From NCBI RefSeq assembly GCF_900188455.1, contig NZ_FZOL01000024.1, positions 50,234-114,233 of the forward strand: 64,000 bases of DNA, written 5' to 3'. This document shows, piece by piece, positions 1-9,015 of the stretch. The notes beneath the pieces are model-generated. The model searched no databases. It was not told the DNA's origin and worked only from the letters and a program-made list of their open reading frames with translations. Position 1 is the first letter of the stretch; the number at the start of each line of letters is the position of its first letter. The position numbers and the translations under genes were made by a program. This DNA comes from Pseudomonas japonica. GTDB taxonomy: Bacteria; Pseudomonadota; Gammaproteobacteria; Pseudomonadales; Pseudomonadaceae.

Positions 1-544
1 CGTCGCTGCCGTGACCATACAGGCAGTGGTAGCACGGGCTCTCCGGGCGGCGCGGGTCGAACACCGACAACTGCCCTTCCAGGCGAATCGCCGCGCCACT
101 GACCAAGGGCTTGCCAGCCTTGACGCAGGCGGCATTGACCGCCTCGCGGGTGGCGAAATTGTCCGAGCAGTCCAGCACCAGATCGACAGCGGCCACCGCG
201 GCGGCGAGGGAATCCTCGTCCAGCGCCTGGCGGTGGGCGACCAGCTCGATGTCCGGGTTCAGCCCACGCAAGCGCACCAGCGCCGAATCCACCTTGGACT
301 GGCCGACCGCGGCGACGTCATGAATGATCTGCCGTTGCAGGTTGGTCAGGTCGACCGTGTCGAAGTCCGCCAGGTGCAGGCTGCCAACCCCCGCCGCCGC
401 CAGGTAGAGAGCCACCGGCGAGCCGAGGCCGCCAAGGCCGACGATCAGGGCGCTGGCGCTCTTCAGGCGCAACTGGCCGTCGATATCGATCTGCGCCAGC
501 AGAATCTGCCGGCTGTACCGCAGCAGTTCTTCGTCGCTCAGCAC
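1..544 (-). CDS. moeB: MoeB/ThiF-family adenylyltransferase (N-terminal part, cut by window edge)
   Basis: Reading the minus strand from GTG at 544 gives an E1-like adenylating enzyme that activates the C-terminal glycine of a sulfur-carrier protein (MoaD, in molybdopterin synthesis). Visible are the Rossmann nucleotide-binding loop VGLGGLGSP, the ADFDTVDLTNLQRQ segment and a first zinc-binding CYHC near the cut end. The GTG start overlaps the prmC stop by 7 bp, so it is translationally linked to prmC. The C-terminal third, including the second Cys pair, lies outside the window. Family assignment is strong; MoeB rather than another ThiF paralogue rests partly on the hemA-prfA-prmC context, known from Pseudomonas. 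Confidence 0.9.
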   Translation of the reverse strand, partial: MLSDEELLRYSRQILLAQIDIDGQLRLKSASALIVGLGGLGSPVALYLAAAGVGSLHLADFDTVDLTNLQRQIIHDVAAVGQSKVDSALVRLRGLNPDIELVAHRQALDEDSLAAAVAAVDLVLDCSDNFATREAVNAACVKAGKPLVSGAAIRLEGQLSVFDPRRPESPCYHCLYGHGSD

Positions 545-1368
545 GGCAGGCGCCCCAGGGTAATGCGCTCGTGAGCGTTCAGGTCGAGGTGGCTTTCGAT
601 CTGCTCGAAGCCGTGTCGGGCCAGCAGTTCACGCACCGCGGCAGCCTGGTCGAAGCCATGCTCCAGCAGCAGCCAGCCGCCCGCGACCAGATGCGCCGGG
701 GCCTCGGCGATGATCAGGCGCAGGTCGTCCAGACCGTCCTGCCCGGCGACCAGGGCGCTGCTCGGCTCGAAACGCACGTCGCCCGCGACCAGGTGCGGGT
801 CCGCGGCGGCGATATAGGGCGGGTTGCTGATGATCAGTTCGAAGCGCTGCCCAGCCAAGGCACTGAACCAGTGGCTGGCGAGCACGCTGACGTTGTCCAG
901 TTGCAGGCGCTGGCGGTTGCGCTCGGCCAGGGCCACGGCCTCCTCGACGCGATCCACCGCGGTCACCTGCCACTGTCGGCGCTCGCTGGCCAGGGCCAGG
1001 GCGATGGCACCGGTGCCAGTGCCGAGATCGAGGACCCGGGCCGGGTCGCCCGGCTGCAGGCGCATGGCGGTTTCCACCAGCAACTCGGTTTCCGGACGCG
1101 GGATCAGGGTGTGCGGAGCGACCTCCAGGTCCAGGTTCCAGAAACCCTGCTGCCCGAGGATGTAGGCCACCGGCTCGCCGGCGCGGCGGCGTTGCAGATA
1201 GTCGGCGAAGGTCTGCGCCGCCTCGCTGGAGACGATGCGCTCCGGCCAGGTGTGCAGGTAGCTGCGGGTCTTGCCGATGGCGGCGGCCAGGAGCAGTTCG
1301 ATGTCCAGACGCGCGGTGGGCGAGTCGGGAAGCTCCGCGCCGCGGAGCAGGCTGGCGATGATGGTCAT
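538..1368 (-). CDS. prmC: Peptide chain release factor N5-glutamine methyltransferase PrmC
   Basis: A SAM-dependent methyltransferase of 276 residues that methylates the glutamine of the GGQ motif in RF1 and RF2. The SAM loop DLGTGTG lies at about residues 114-120, and the signature NPPY at 182-185 binds the target glutamine. Length matches the family. Its ATG starts immediately after the prfA stop, so the modifying enzyme is co-transcribed with its substrate. The gene is intact and shows no unusual base composition. Confidence 0.97.
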   Translation of the reverse strand: MTIIASLLRGAELPDSPTARLDIELLLAAAIGKTRSYLHTWPERIVSSEAAQTFADYLQRRRAGEPVAYILGQQGFWNLDLEVAPHTLIPRPETELLVETAMRLQPGDPARVLDLGTGTGAIALALASERRQWQVTAVDRVEEAVALAERNRQRLQLDNVSVLASHWFSALAGQRFELIISNPPYIAAADPHLVAGDVRFEPSSALVAGQDGLDDLRLIIAEAPAHLVAGGWLLLEHGFDQAAAVRELLARHGFEQIESHLDLNAHERITLGRLPC

Positions 1369-2451
1369 TTAGTCACCCAAAGCGGCCAGTTGGTCGGCCT
1401 GGTATTCCGCCAGCAGCGGTTCGATCACGGCGTCCACGCCACCCGCCAGCACGTCGTCCAGCGAGTACAGGGTCAGGTTGATGCGGTGGTCGGTGACCCG
1501 GCCCTGTGGATAGTTGTAGGTACGGATGCGCTCGGAACGGTCGCCCGAGCCCACCTGCAGCTTGCGTTCCGAGGCCATGGCGCTCTGCGCGGCGCTGGTC
1601 TGCATGTCGTTGAGCTTGGCCGACAGCCAGGACATCGCTCGCGCACGGTTCTTGTGCTGCGAGCGCTCTTCCTGGCACTCCACCACGATGCCGGTGGGCA
1701 AGTGGGTGATGCGGATCGCCGAATCGGTCTTGTTCACGTGCTGACCGCCGGCGCCGGAAGCCCGGTAGGTATCGACGCGCAGGTCGGCCGGATTGATCTC
1801 GATGGCGACCTGTTCGTCCGGCTCCGGCAGCACCGCCACGGTGCACGCGGAGGTGTGGATGCGGCCCTGGGACTCGGTCTCGGGAACGCGCTGCACGCGG
1901 TGCGCGCCGGACTCGAACTTGAGCTTGCCGTAGACGCTGTCGCCCTCGACCCGGGCGATGATCTCCTTGTAGCCGCCGTGCTCGCCCTCGTTTTCCGAGA
2001 GGATTTCCAGGCGCCAGCCGCGCCGCTCGGCGTAGCGCGAGTACATGCGGAACAGGTCGCCGGAGAAGATCGCCGCCTCGTCACCGCCGGTACCGGCGCG
2101 GATTTCCAGGAACACGTTGCGCCCGTCGTTGGGGTCCTTGGGCAAGAGCATGCGTTGCAGCTGCTTTTCCAGCTCCTGCAACTGCTCCTTGGCTTCGCGC
2201 ACTTCTTCCACGGCCATCTCGCGCAGATCGGGATCGCTGTCCTTGAGCAGGGCCTGGGCCCCCTCCAGATCGTCCTGCAGCTTGCGCCACTGCATATAGC
2301 CGGCAGCCACCGGTTCGACTTCGGCGTATTCGCGGGAATAGGCGCGGAAACGGGTCTGGTCGGAAATGACTTCGGCATCGCCGAGCAGGGCGGTCAGTTC
2401 CTCGAAGCGGTCCTGGAGTATGTCCAGTTTGTTCAGCAGTGACGCTTTCAT
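1369..2451 (-). CDS. prfA: Peptide chain release factor 1
   Basis: Class I release factor of 360 residues that recognises UAA and UAG stop codons in the ribosomal A site. The catalytic GGQ is at residues 235-237. The codon-recognition tripeptide of RF1 (PxT type, here PET) is at 190-192 within the conserved VPETESQGRIHTS. RF2 has SPF there, so this is RF1. Its ATG overlaps the hemA stop as ATGA, the usual hemA-prfA coupling in gammaproteobacteria. Confidence 0.98.
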   Translation of the reverse strand: MKASLLNKLDILQDRFEELTALLGDAEVISDQTRFRAYSREYAEVEPVAAGYMQWRKLQDDLEGAQALLKDSDPDLREMAVEEVREAKEQLQELEKQLQRMLLPKDPNDGRNVFLEIRAGTGGDEAAIFSGDLFRMYSRYAERRGWRLEILSENEGEHGGYKEIIARVEGDSVYGKLKFESGAHRVQRVPETESQGRIHTSACTVAVLPEPDEQVAIEINPADLRVDTYRASGAGGQHVNKTDSAIRITHLPTGIVVECQEERSQHKNRARAMSWLSAKLNDMQTSAAQSAMASERKLQVGSGDRSERIRTYNYPQGRVTDHRINLTLYSLDDVLAGGVDAVIEPLLAEYQADQLAALGD

Positions 2452-3725
2452 TGCGGGGTTTTATCCGTCGGGCCCTCGTTGAGGGCGAAGAGTTCCTGGG
2501 CCATGGCCAGCGCATCGACGCGGCCTTCGGCGGAGAGCTTTTTCAATTGCACGCTGGGTGCATGCAGCAGCTTGTTGGTCAGGCCCCGGGCCAGTTGCAC
2601 CAGCACGTCCTCGGCGCTGGCGCCGTTGGCCAGCAGGCGCTGGGCCTTCTGCAGTTCTTCGTCGCGCACGCGTTCGCTCTGCTGGCGGTAGGCCTTGAGT
2701 ACATCCACCGCGGCCAGCTCGCGCAGGCGCGACATGAAATCCTCGGCGCCGACGGTGACCAGTTCCTCCGCGGCCTGGGCGGCACCCTGGCGGCTCTTGA
2801 GGTTTTCCGCGACGACATCGTGCAGGTCATCGACGGTATACAGGTAGACGTCGTCCAGTTCGCCGACTTGCGGCTCGATGTCCCGCGGCACGGCGATGTC
2901 GACCATGAAGATCGGTTTGTGCCGGCGCAGCTTCAGCGCGCTTTCCACTGCGCCCTTGCCGAGGATCGGCAACTGGCTGGCAGTGGAACTGATGACGATG
3001 TCGCTGTTGACCAGCTCCTGCGGGATGTCCGCCAGCAGCACCGCGTGGGCGCCGAACTGTTCGGCCAGGGTGCTGGCGCGCTCCAGGGTGCGGTTGGCCA
3101 CGACGATGCGGCGCACGCCCTGCTCATGCAGGTGGCGGGCGACCAGGGTGATGGTCTCGCCGGCGCCGATCAGCAGCGCCTGGCTGCGCCCCAGATCACT
3201 GAAGATCTGTTTGGCCAGGCTCACCGCGGCGAAGGCCACCGACACCGGGTTCTCGCCGATGGCGGTATCGGTGCGCACCTGCTTGGCGGCGCTGAAGGTG
3301 GCCTGGAACAGGCGTCCGAGCAACGGGCCGATGGTCCCGGCCTCGCGCGCCACGGCATAGGCGGACTTCATCTGGCCGAGGATCTGCGGCTCGCCGAGCA
3401 CCAGCGAATCGAGCCCGGAGGCGACCCGCATCATGTGCCGGACGGCGTCATGATCCTCATGGATATAGGCACTGGCACGCAGCTCGTCGATGCTCAACTG
3501 GTGATAGTCGGCCAGCCAGCGCAGCACGCTGTCCGCCGCCAGATGGTCCTGCTCGATGTACAGTTCACTGCGGTTGCAGGTCGAAAGGATCGCGGCTTCG
3601 CGGCTGGCGGTCAGTCGGCAGAGCTGCTGCAAGGCTTCGACCAGCTGCTCGGGGGTAAACGCCACGCGCTCGCGTACGTCTACCGAGGCAGTCTTATGGT
3701 TGATACCGAGGGCAAGAAAGGCCAT
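2448..3725 (-). CDS. hemA: Glutamyl-tRNA reductase
   Basis: NADPH-dependent enzyme of 425 residues that reduces glutamyl-tRNA(Glu) to glutamate-1-semialdehyde, the first committed step of C5-pathway tetrapyrrole synthesis. The catalytic cysteine is Cys50 in STCNRSELY. The nucleotide-binding domain starts around IGAGET and a helical dimerisation domain forms the C terminus. It leads the operon hemA-prfA-prmC-moeB. The family is controlled by haem-dependent proteolysis in enterobacteria; nothing in the DNA shows that here. Confidence 0.97.
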   Translation of the reverse strand: MAFLALGINHKTASVDVRERVAFTPEQLVEALQQLCRLTASREAAILSTCNRSELYIEQDHLAADSVLRWLADYHQLSIDELRASAYIHEDHDAVRHMMRVASGLDSLVLGEPQILGQMKSAYAVAREAGTIGPLLGRLFQATFSAAKQVRTDTAIGENPVSVAFAAVSLAKQIFSDLGRSQALLIGAGETITLVARHLHEQGVRRIVVANRTLERASTLAEQFGAHAVLLADIPQELVNSDIVISSTASQLPILGKGAVESALKLRRHKPIFMVDIAVPRDIEPQVGELDDVYLYTVDDLHDVVAENLKSRQGAAQAAEELVTVGAEDFMSRLRELAAVDVLKAYRQQSERVRDEELQKAQRLLANGASAEDVLVQLARGLTNKLLHAPSVQLKKLSAEGRVDALAMAQELFALNEGPTDKTPQ

Positions 3726-3846
3726 TCAAGGTCGCTGATTGTGACGTGAAGCCGATAATTGTCCTACTTCGCTGGATCGAGAACAACCACCGCTCGCGAT
3801 TGTCTCTATAGACTGTATCCACAATCCCCATCGCGAGTGGGTTTGC

Positions 3847-3864
3847 CATGACGCTTGTGTCATG
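3847..3864. promoter_or_regulatory. Perfect 6-6-6 dyad in the hemA / TPR-lipoprotein divergent region
   Basis: CATGAC and GTCATG flank a 6-bp spacer, about 40 bp before the ATG of the plus-strand lipoprotein gene. It lies in the only divergent promoter region of the core block, so it may be an operator. No matching regulator can be named from sequence alone. Confidence 0.3.
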
Positions 3865-3902
3865 ATGGCCCGACCGCAGGTTAGCCGCTCAAAATCCTCA
3901 TT

Positions 3903-5636
3903 ATGAATAGATCTTCCGCGTTGCTTCTCGCTCTTGCCCTGCTCCAGGGCTGCCAGGTCCTGCCGGGCGCCGGGGAGGCCACGGCGCCCGCCGGGCAGCA
4001 GGCCGTGGCACCGGCAGCCGCGCCCGAGCCGACGGTCTATGGCTCGTTCAGCCAGGAAACCCTGTACAGCCTGCTGGTCGCCGAGCTGGCCGGGCAGCGC
4101 AACCGCTTCGACATCGCCCTGGACAACTACATGGCCCAGGCCGAGAAGACCCAGGACGCGGCAATCTCCGAGCGCGCCTTCCGCATCGCCGAATACCTCG
4201 GCGCCGACCAGTCGGCGCTGGACACCTCGCTGCTGTGGGCGAAGAACGACCCGGAAAACATCGACGCCCAGCGCGCCGCGGCCATCCAGCTGGCCCGCGC
4301 CGGACGCTATGACGACTCCATGAGCTATATGGAAAAGGTCCTGCAGGGCCAGGGCGACACCCACTTCGACTTCCTCGCCCTGTCCGCCGCGGAAACCGAC
4401 CAGGACACCCGCGACGGCCTGCAGAAAAGCTTCGACCGTCTGCTGCAGAAGTACCCCGACAACAGCCAGCTGGTGTTCGGCAAGGCCCTGCTGCTGCAAC
4501 AGGACGGCAAGTCCGAGCAGGCCCTGGCGCTGCTCGAAGCCCATCCGCCGAAGGACGACAGCGAAATCGCCCCGATCCTCCTGCGCGCACGTCTGCTGCA
4601 GAGCCTCGACCGCGGTTCCGAAGCCCTGCCGCTGCTGCGCAAGAGCATCGCGCGCAACCCCGACGACAAGCGCCTGCGCCTGACCTACGCGCGCATGCTG
4701 GTGGAGCAGGACCGGGTCGACGACGCCAAGGTCGAGTTCGCCAGCCTGCTCCAGCAGTACCCGGACGACGACGAACTGCGCTATTCCCTGGCCCTGGTCA
4801 GCCTCGAAGCCAAGGCCTGGGACGAGGCCGCCGGCTATCTGCGCGACCTGATCGAGCGCGACAGCCATGTCGATGCCGCCCACCTCAACCTCGGCCGCAT
4901 CCGCGAAGAACGCAACGACCTCGAAGGCGCCCTGGCCGAATACGCCCAGGTCGGCCCGGGCAACGACTACCTGCCGGCGCAACTGCGCCAGGCCGATATC
5001 CTCATCGCCAACGGGCGCACCGACGAAGCCTTGCGCCGTCTCGACGAAGCCCGCGAAAGCCAGCCCGACTACGCCATCCAGCTGTACCTGATCGAGGCCG
5101 AGACCCTCGGCAACAACCAGAAGGAAGAGCAGGCCCTGCGTGTCCTGGAAAAAGCCATCAAGCAGTACCCGGACGACCTCAACCTGCTCTATACCCGGGC
5201 GATGCTCGCCGAGAAGCGCGACGATCTGTCGCAGATGGAAAAGGACCTGCGCAGCATCCTCGCCCGCGAGCCGGAAAACGCCATGGCTCTCAATGCCCTC
5301 GGCTACACCCTGGCCGACCGCACCACGCGCTACGGCGAAGCCAAGCAACTGATCGAGAAAGCCCACCTGCTCAGCCCGGAAGATCCCGCCGTGCTCGACA
5401 GCCTCGGCTGGGTCAACTATCGCCTGGGTAACCTCGACGAGGCCGAGCGCCTGCTGCGCCGTGCCCTGGAGCGCTTCCCCGATCACGAAGTCGCCGCGCA
5501 CCTGGGCGAAGTGCTCTGGGCCAACGGCAAGCGCCGCGAGGCCCGCCAGGTCTGGGCCAAGGCCTTCGAAGCCCAACCCGACAGCCCCATCCTGCGCAAG
5601 ACCGTCCTGCGCCTGACCGGATCCGAGACTCTCTAA
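3903..5636 (+). CDS. TPR-repeat outer-membrane lipoprotein
   Basis: A 577-residue lipoprotein made almost entirely of tetratricopeptide repeats. The signal peptide ends in the lipobox LQGC with the lipidated cysteine at residue 17. After an Ala/Pro-rich linker, degenerate 34-residue repeats run to the C terminus, best seen in ALNALGYTLADRT and LDSLGWVNYRLGNLDEAERLL. TPR arrays are protein-binding scaffolds, and a role in envelope assembly is plausible since lolB follows 4 bp later. The equivalent gene sits beside lolB in other Pseudomonas (from memory). The exact partner is unknown. Confidence 0.9.
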   Translation: MNRSSALLLALALLQGCQVLPGAGEATAPAGQQAVAPAAAPEPTVYGSFSQETLYSLLVAELAGQRNRFDIALDNYMAQAEKTQDAAISERAFRIAEYLGADQSALDTSLLWAKNDPENIDAQRAAAIQLARAGRYDDSMSYMEKVLQGQGDTHFDFLALSAAETDQDTRDGLQKSFDRLLQKYPDNSQLVFGKALLLQQDGKSEQALALLEAHPPKDDSEIAPILLRARLLQSLDRGSEALPLLRKSIARNPDDKRLRLTYARMLVEQDRVDDAKVEFASLLQQYPDDDELRYSLALVSLEAKAWDEAAGYLRDLIERDSHVDAAHLNLGRIREERNDLEGALAEYAQVGPGNDYLPAQLRQADILIANGRTDEALRRLDEARESQPDYAIQLYLIEAETLGNNQKEEQALRVLEKAIKQYPDDLNLLYTRAMLAEKRDDLSQMEKDLRSILAREPENAMALNALGYTLADRTTRYGEAKQLIEKAHLLSPEDPAVLDSLGWVNYRLGNLDEAERLLRRALERFPDHEVAAHLGEVLWANGKRREARQVWAKAFEAQPDSPILRKTVLRLTGSETL

Positions 5637-5640
5637 GCCT

Positions 5641-6258
5641 ATGTTCCTGCGCCACATCATCACCTTCAGCCTGATTGCCCTGCTCGCCGGTTGCGCCGGC
5701 TTCGGTTCCCGCGAAGCCGTCCAGGGCCAGGGCAGCCCGCAGTTGTGGAAGGCCCACAAGCAGCAGTTGAGCACCCTCGACGGCTGGCAGATCAACGGCA
5801 AGGTCGGCATCCGCGCGCCGAAGGACTCCGGCAGCGGCACGCTGTTCTGGCTGCAGCGCCAGGACTACTACGACATCCGCCTGTCCGGCCCGCTGGGTCG
5901 CGGCGCCGCGCGCCTGACCGGACGTCCGGGCCAGGTGGTGCTGGAAGTCGCCAACCAGGGCCGCTTCGAGGCACCGACCCCGGAAACCCTGCTGGCCGAA
6001 CAACTGGGCTGGGAACTGCCGGTGTCGCACCTGGTCTGGTGGGTCCGCGGCCTGCCGGCTCCGGACAGCAAGAGCCGCCTGACCCTCGACAGCGACAGTC
6101 GCCTGGCCAGCCTGGAACAGGATGGCTGGCAGGTGGAATACACCCGCTACACCGAGCAGAACGGCTACTGGCTCCCGGAGCGAATCAAGATGCACGGCCA
6201 GGACCTGGACGTGACCGTGGTCCTCAAGGAATGGCAACCCCGCCAGCTGGGCCACTGA
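5641..6258 (+). CDS. lolB: Outer-membrane lipoprotein insertion protein LolB
   Basis: LolB receives lipoproteins from periplasmic LolA and places them in the inner leaflet of the outer membrane; it is itself a lipoprotein. The 205-residue product has a short signal sequence with lipobox LAGC (Cys18), followed by the family segment with DGWQINGKVGIR. Length is typical. It lies between the TPR lipoprotein and ispE with gaps of 4 and 1 bp, the standard lolB-ispE arrangement. Confidence 0.95.
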   Translation: MFLRHIITFSLIALLAGCAGFGSREAVQGQGSPQLWKAHKQQLSTLDGWQINGKVGIRAPKDSGSGTLFWLQRQDYYDIRLSGPLGRGAARLTGRPGQVVLEVANQGRFEAPTPETLLAEQLGWELPVSHLVWWVRGLPAPDSKSRLTLDSDSRLASLEQDGWQVEYTRYTEQNGYWLPERIKMHGQDLDVTVVLKEWQPRQLGH

Positions 6259-6259
6259 C

Positions 6260-7108
6260 ATGACCAGCAGACTGACCCTGCCGGCCCCGGCCAAGCTCAA
6301 CCTGATGCTGCACATCCTCGGCCGCCGCGCCGACGGCTATCACGAGCTGCAGACCCTGTTCCAGTTCCTCGACCACGGCGACGAACTGAGCTTCGCCGCC
6401 CGCGAGGACGGTGAGATCCGCCTGGTCACCGAGATCCCCGGGGTGCCCCACGACAGCAACCTGATCGTCCGCGCCGCGCGCAAGCTGCAGCAACTGACCG
6501 GCACCACGCTGGGCGCCGACATCTGGCTGGACAAGGTACTGCCCATGGGCGGCGGCATCGGTGGCGGCAGCTCGGATGCCGCGACCACCCTGCTCGGCCT
6601 CGACCACCTGTGGAACACCCGCTGCGGCGAAGACCAACTGGCCGAACTGGGCCTGGGCCTGGGCGCCGACGTCCCGGTGTTCGTCCGCGGCCACGCCGCC
6701 TTCGCCGAAGGGGTCGGGGAAAAACTCACCCCGGTCGACCCGCACGAACCCTGGTACGTCGTGCTGGTTCCGCAAGTCTCTGTTAGTACGGCAGAAATTT
6801 TTTCGCATCCTTTGTTGACACGTAATTCAAAGCCCATTAAAGTGCGCCCCGTTCCCGAGGGAAACAGTCGAAATGACTGTCAAGCGGTAGTTGAGCAGAG
6901 TTACCCAGAAGTACGTAACTCATTGAATTTGTTAAACAAATTCACCAATGCAAGGCTCACCGGCACTGGAAGTTGTGTGTTTGGGGCCTTCCCAGACAAA
7001 GCCGAAGCTGATAGAGTTTTGGCCCTTCTTGCAGACTCCCAAACAGGGTTCGTGGCAAAGGGAAGCAACGTTTCGATGTTGCATCGCAAGTTACGAAGTC
7101 TGCGCTAG
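6260..7108 (+). CDS. ispE: 4-diphosphocytidyl-2-C-methyl-D-erythritol kinase
   Basis: GHMP-family kinase of the MEP isoprenoid pathway, phosphorylating CDP-methylerythritol at the 2-hydroxyl. The substrate motif PAPAKLNL is at residues 8-15 and the ATP loop PMGGGIGGGSSDAA at about 95-108. The C-terminal GTGSCVFG motif is intact and length (282) is normal. From about nt 6780 (residue 174) base composition changes abruptly: a hand count of 6781-7080 gives about 47% G+C, against about 68% in a sampled line of the 5' half. Codons such as TTA and AGT, rare in the neighbours, become common, although the protein stays conserved. This suggests allelic replacement of the 3' end. Confidence 0.96.
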   Translation: MTSRLTLPAPAKLNLMLHILGRRADGYHELQTLFQFLDHGDELSFAAREDGEIRLVTEIPGVPHDSNLIVRAARKLQQLTGTTLGADIWLDKVLPMGGGIGGGSSDAATTLLGLDHLWNTRCGEDQLAELGLGLGADVPVFVRGHAAFAEGVGEKLTPVDPHEPWYVVLVPQVSVSTAEIFSHPLLTRNSKPIKVRPVPEGNSRNDCQAVVEQSYPEVRNSLNLLNKFTNARLTGTGSCVFGAFPDKAEADRVLALLADSQTGFVAKGSNVSMLHRKLRSLR

Positions 7109-7143
7109 GAATCGAGTACCAGGTACTCGCAGCAACAGATACA

Positions 7144-7218
7144 GGGGCGTCGCCAAGCGGTAAGGCAGCAGGTTTTGATCCTGCCATGCGTTGGTTCGAA
7201 TCCAGCCGCCCCTGCCAT
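7144..7218 (+). tRNA. tRNA-Gln (anticodon TTG)
   Basis: A 75-nt tRNA with perfect 7-bp acceptor pairing (AGGGGCG at 7144-7150, CGCCCCT at 7208-7214), an encoded CCA end at 7216-7218, and the anticodon loop TTTTGAT giving TTG. It starts 35 bp after ispE and ends 47 bp before prs, a conserved place for this gene in Pseudomonas. Its closeness to the composition break in ispE matters because tRNA genes are common integration sites. Confidence 0.97.
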
Positions 7219-7265
7219 TTTCCTTATACTCATCCAGGTATACCCTCAGCCTTCAGGTACTGCGC

Positions 7266-8207
7266 GTGTCCAAGATGATGGTCTTTACGGGGAACGCCAA
7301 CCCCGATCTGGCTCGGCGCGTCGTGCGTCAGCTGCATATCCCACTGGGTGATGTTTCTGTCGGCAAGTTCTCCGACGGCGAAATCAGCACTGAGATTAAT
7401 GAAAACGTCCGCGGTAAGGACGTCTTTATCATTCAGCCGACTTGCGCGCCAACCAACGATAATCTGATGGAACTGGTAGTGATGGCCGATGCCTTCCGCC
7501 GCTCCTCAGCGTCCCGAATCACCGCCGTGATTCCTTATTTCGGATATGCCCGCCAGGACCGCCGTCCGCGTTCGGCGCGTGTTGCCATCAGCGCCAAAGT
7601 CGTCGCTGACATGCTCACCGTCGTGGGTATCGACCGTGTTCTCACCGTCGACCTGCACGCTGACCAGATCCAGGGTTTCTTCGATATTCCGGTAGATAAC
7701 ATCTACGGCTCCCCCGTTCTGGTGGATGACATCGAAGACCAGCGTTTCGAAAACCTGATGATCGTCTCCCCGGACATCGGTGGTGTCGTGCGTGCACGTG
7801 CCGTCGCCAAGTCCCTGGGTGTCGACCTGGGTATCATCGACAAACGCCGCGAGAAGGCCAATCACTCCGAAGTGATGCACATCATCGGCGACGTCGAAGG
7901 ACGTACCTGCATTCTCGTCGACGACATGGTCGATACCGCCGGCACCCTGTGCCACGCGGCCAAGGCCCTGAAAGAACACGGCGCGGCCAAGGTTTACGCC
8001 TACTGCACGCACCCTGTACTCTCCGGTCGCGCGATCGAGAACATCGAGAATTCCGTGCTCGACGAGCTGGTGGTGACCAACACCATCCCGCTGTCCGCCG
8101 CCGCACAAGCCTGTGACCGTATCCGCCAGCTGGATATCGCACCGGTCGTCGCCGAAGCGGTTCGCCGCATCAGCAACGAAGAATCGATCAGCGCGATGTT
8201 CCGCTGA
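7266..8207 (+). CDS. prs: Ribose-phosphate pyrophosphokinase (PRPP synthase)
   Basis: Makes 5-phosphoribosyl-1-pyrophosphate from ribose-5-phosphate and ATP for nucleotide, His and Trp synthesis. GTG at 7266 gives SKMMVFTGNANPDLA and a protein of 313 residues, the usual Pseudomonas length. A longer in-frame reading from 7191 would run through the tRNA and is rejected. The PRPP-binding loop CILVDDMVDTAGT and the flexible-loop segment YARQDRR are present. A strong terminator follows 36 bp after the stop. Confidence 0.97.
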   Translation: MSKMMVFTGNANPDLARRVVRQLHIPLGDVSVGKFSDGEISTEINENVRGKDVFIIQPTCAPTNDNLMELVVMADAFRRSSASRITAVIPYFGYARQDRRPRSARVAISAKVVADMLTVVGIDRVLTVDLHADQIQGFFDIPVDNIYGSPVLVDDIEDQRFENLMIVSPDIGGVVRARAVAKSLGVDLGIIDKRREKANHSEVMHIIGDVEGRTCILVDDMVDTAGTLCHAAKALKEHGAAKVYAYCTHPVLSGRAIENIENSVLDELVVTNTIPLSAAAQACDRIRQLDIAPVVAEAVRRISNEESISAMFR

Positions 8208-8242
8208 GGCGCAAGCCCGGCGAACCTCCGTTGACGTAAAGC

Positions 8243-8281
8243 GCCCCGCCCCAACACCTGTTGTTGGGGCGGGGCTTTTTT
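8243..8281 (+). terminator. Rho-independent terminator after prs
   Basis: A perfect 13-bp stem (8243-8255 with 8263-8275), loop of 7 nt, then six T residues. It separates prs from rplY. Confidence 0.93.
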
Positions 8282-8345
8282 GCCCTCTCCGCTTCGGCAT
8301 TGGTCGCAAATGCCACTCGGAGCTGGCTAATTTTGGAGATGCAAA

Positions 8346-8939
8346 ATGACTGATTTCATCCTGAACGCCCAAGTGCGTACTGACCTGGGGAAAGGTGCGA
8401 GCCGCCGCCTGCGTCACGCCGCCAGCATCCCTGCCGTTGTCTACGGTGGTGACAAAGCTGCTGAATCCGTAACCATCCTGGCCAAGGAAATCACCAAGCT
8501 GTTCGAAAACGAAGCTGCCTTCAGCCACGTTATCGAACTGAGCGTCGACGGCGCCAAGCAGAACGTCGTGGTCAAGGCCATGCAGCGTCACCCTTCGAAA
8601 GGCACCATCCTGCACGCTGACTTCGTTCGCGTCGTAGCTGGCCAGAAACTGACCGCCGTTGTTCCGGTTCACTTCGTCAACGAAGAAGCTCCGGTCAAGA
8701 AAGGCGGCGAGATCTCCCACACCCTGAACGAGATCGAAGTTTCCTGCGAAGCCAAGGACCTGCCTGAGTTCATCGAAGTCGACCTGGCCAACGCCGAAGT
8801 CGGCACCATCATCCACCTGTCGGACCTGAAAGCTCCGAAAGGCGTAGAGTTCGTCGCTCTGGCCCACGGTGATGACAAGGCTGTTGCCAACGTTCACGCT
8901 CCGCGCGTTGCTCCAGAAGCAGAAGGCGCTGCCGAGTAA
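8346..8939 (+). CDS. rplY: 50S ribosomal protein L25 (general stress protein Ctc form)
   Basis: Binds 5S rRNA in the large subunit. The 197-residue product is the long two-domain form: an N-terminal L25 domain (about 1-90, with KGASRRLRHAA) plus the C-terminal TL5/Ctc beta domain. GGAG lies 7 bp before the ATG. Codon choice is strongly biased, with many GCT and GTT codons, as expected for a highly expressed ribosomal gene. It is followed by pth. Confidence 0.96.
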   Translation: MTDFILNAQVRTDLGKGASRRLRHAASIPAVVYGGDKAAESVTILAKEITKLFENEAAFSHVIELSVDGAKQNVVVKAMQRHPSKGTILHADFVRVVAGQKLTAVVPVHFVNEEAPVKKGGEISHTLNEIEVSCEAKDLPEFIEVDLANAEVGTIIHLSDLKAPKGVEFVALAHGDDKAVANVHAPRVAPEAEGAAE

Positions 8940-9015
8940 TCTACTCGGTTCGCCGGTGTTGCCCGGGTGGCGGTGATCACGCCGCCACCCCCAACTCCAA
9001 GGAAGAGCCCCTGAC

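Noticed and set aside
571..3749. Long plus-strand frames opposite prmC, prfA and hemA
   Set aside because: They are antisense shadows produced by high G+C third positions; the minus-strand frames encode recognised proteins with correct motifs and overlaps.
3726..5840. A 704-codon minus-strand frame opposite the TPR lipoprotein
   Set aside because: Antisense to a clear lipoprotein with lipobox and TPR repeats; its product has a low-complexity Gly/Gln/Val composition typical of shadow frames.
7191..7265. Longer prs reading starting inside the tRNA
   Set aside because: The sequence is tRNA-Gln and spacer; the conserved protein begins at GTG 7266 and gives the usual 313 residues.
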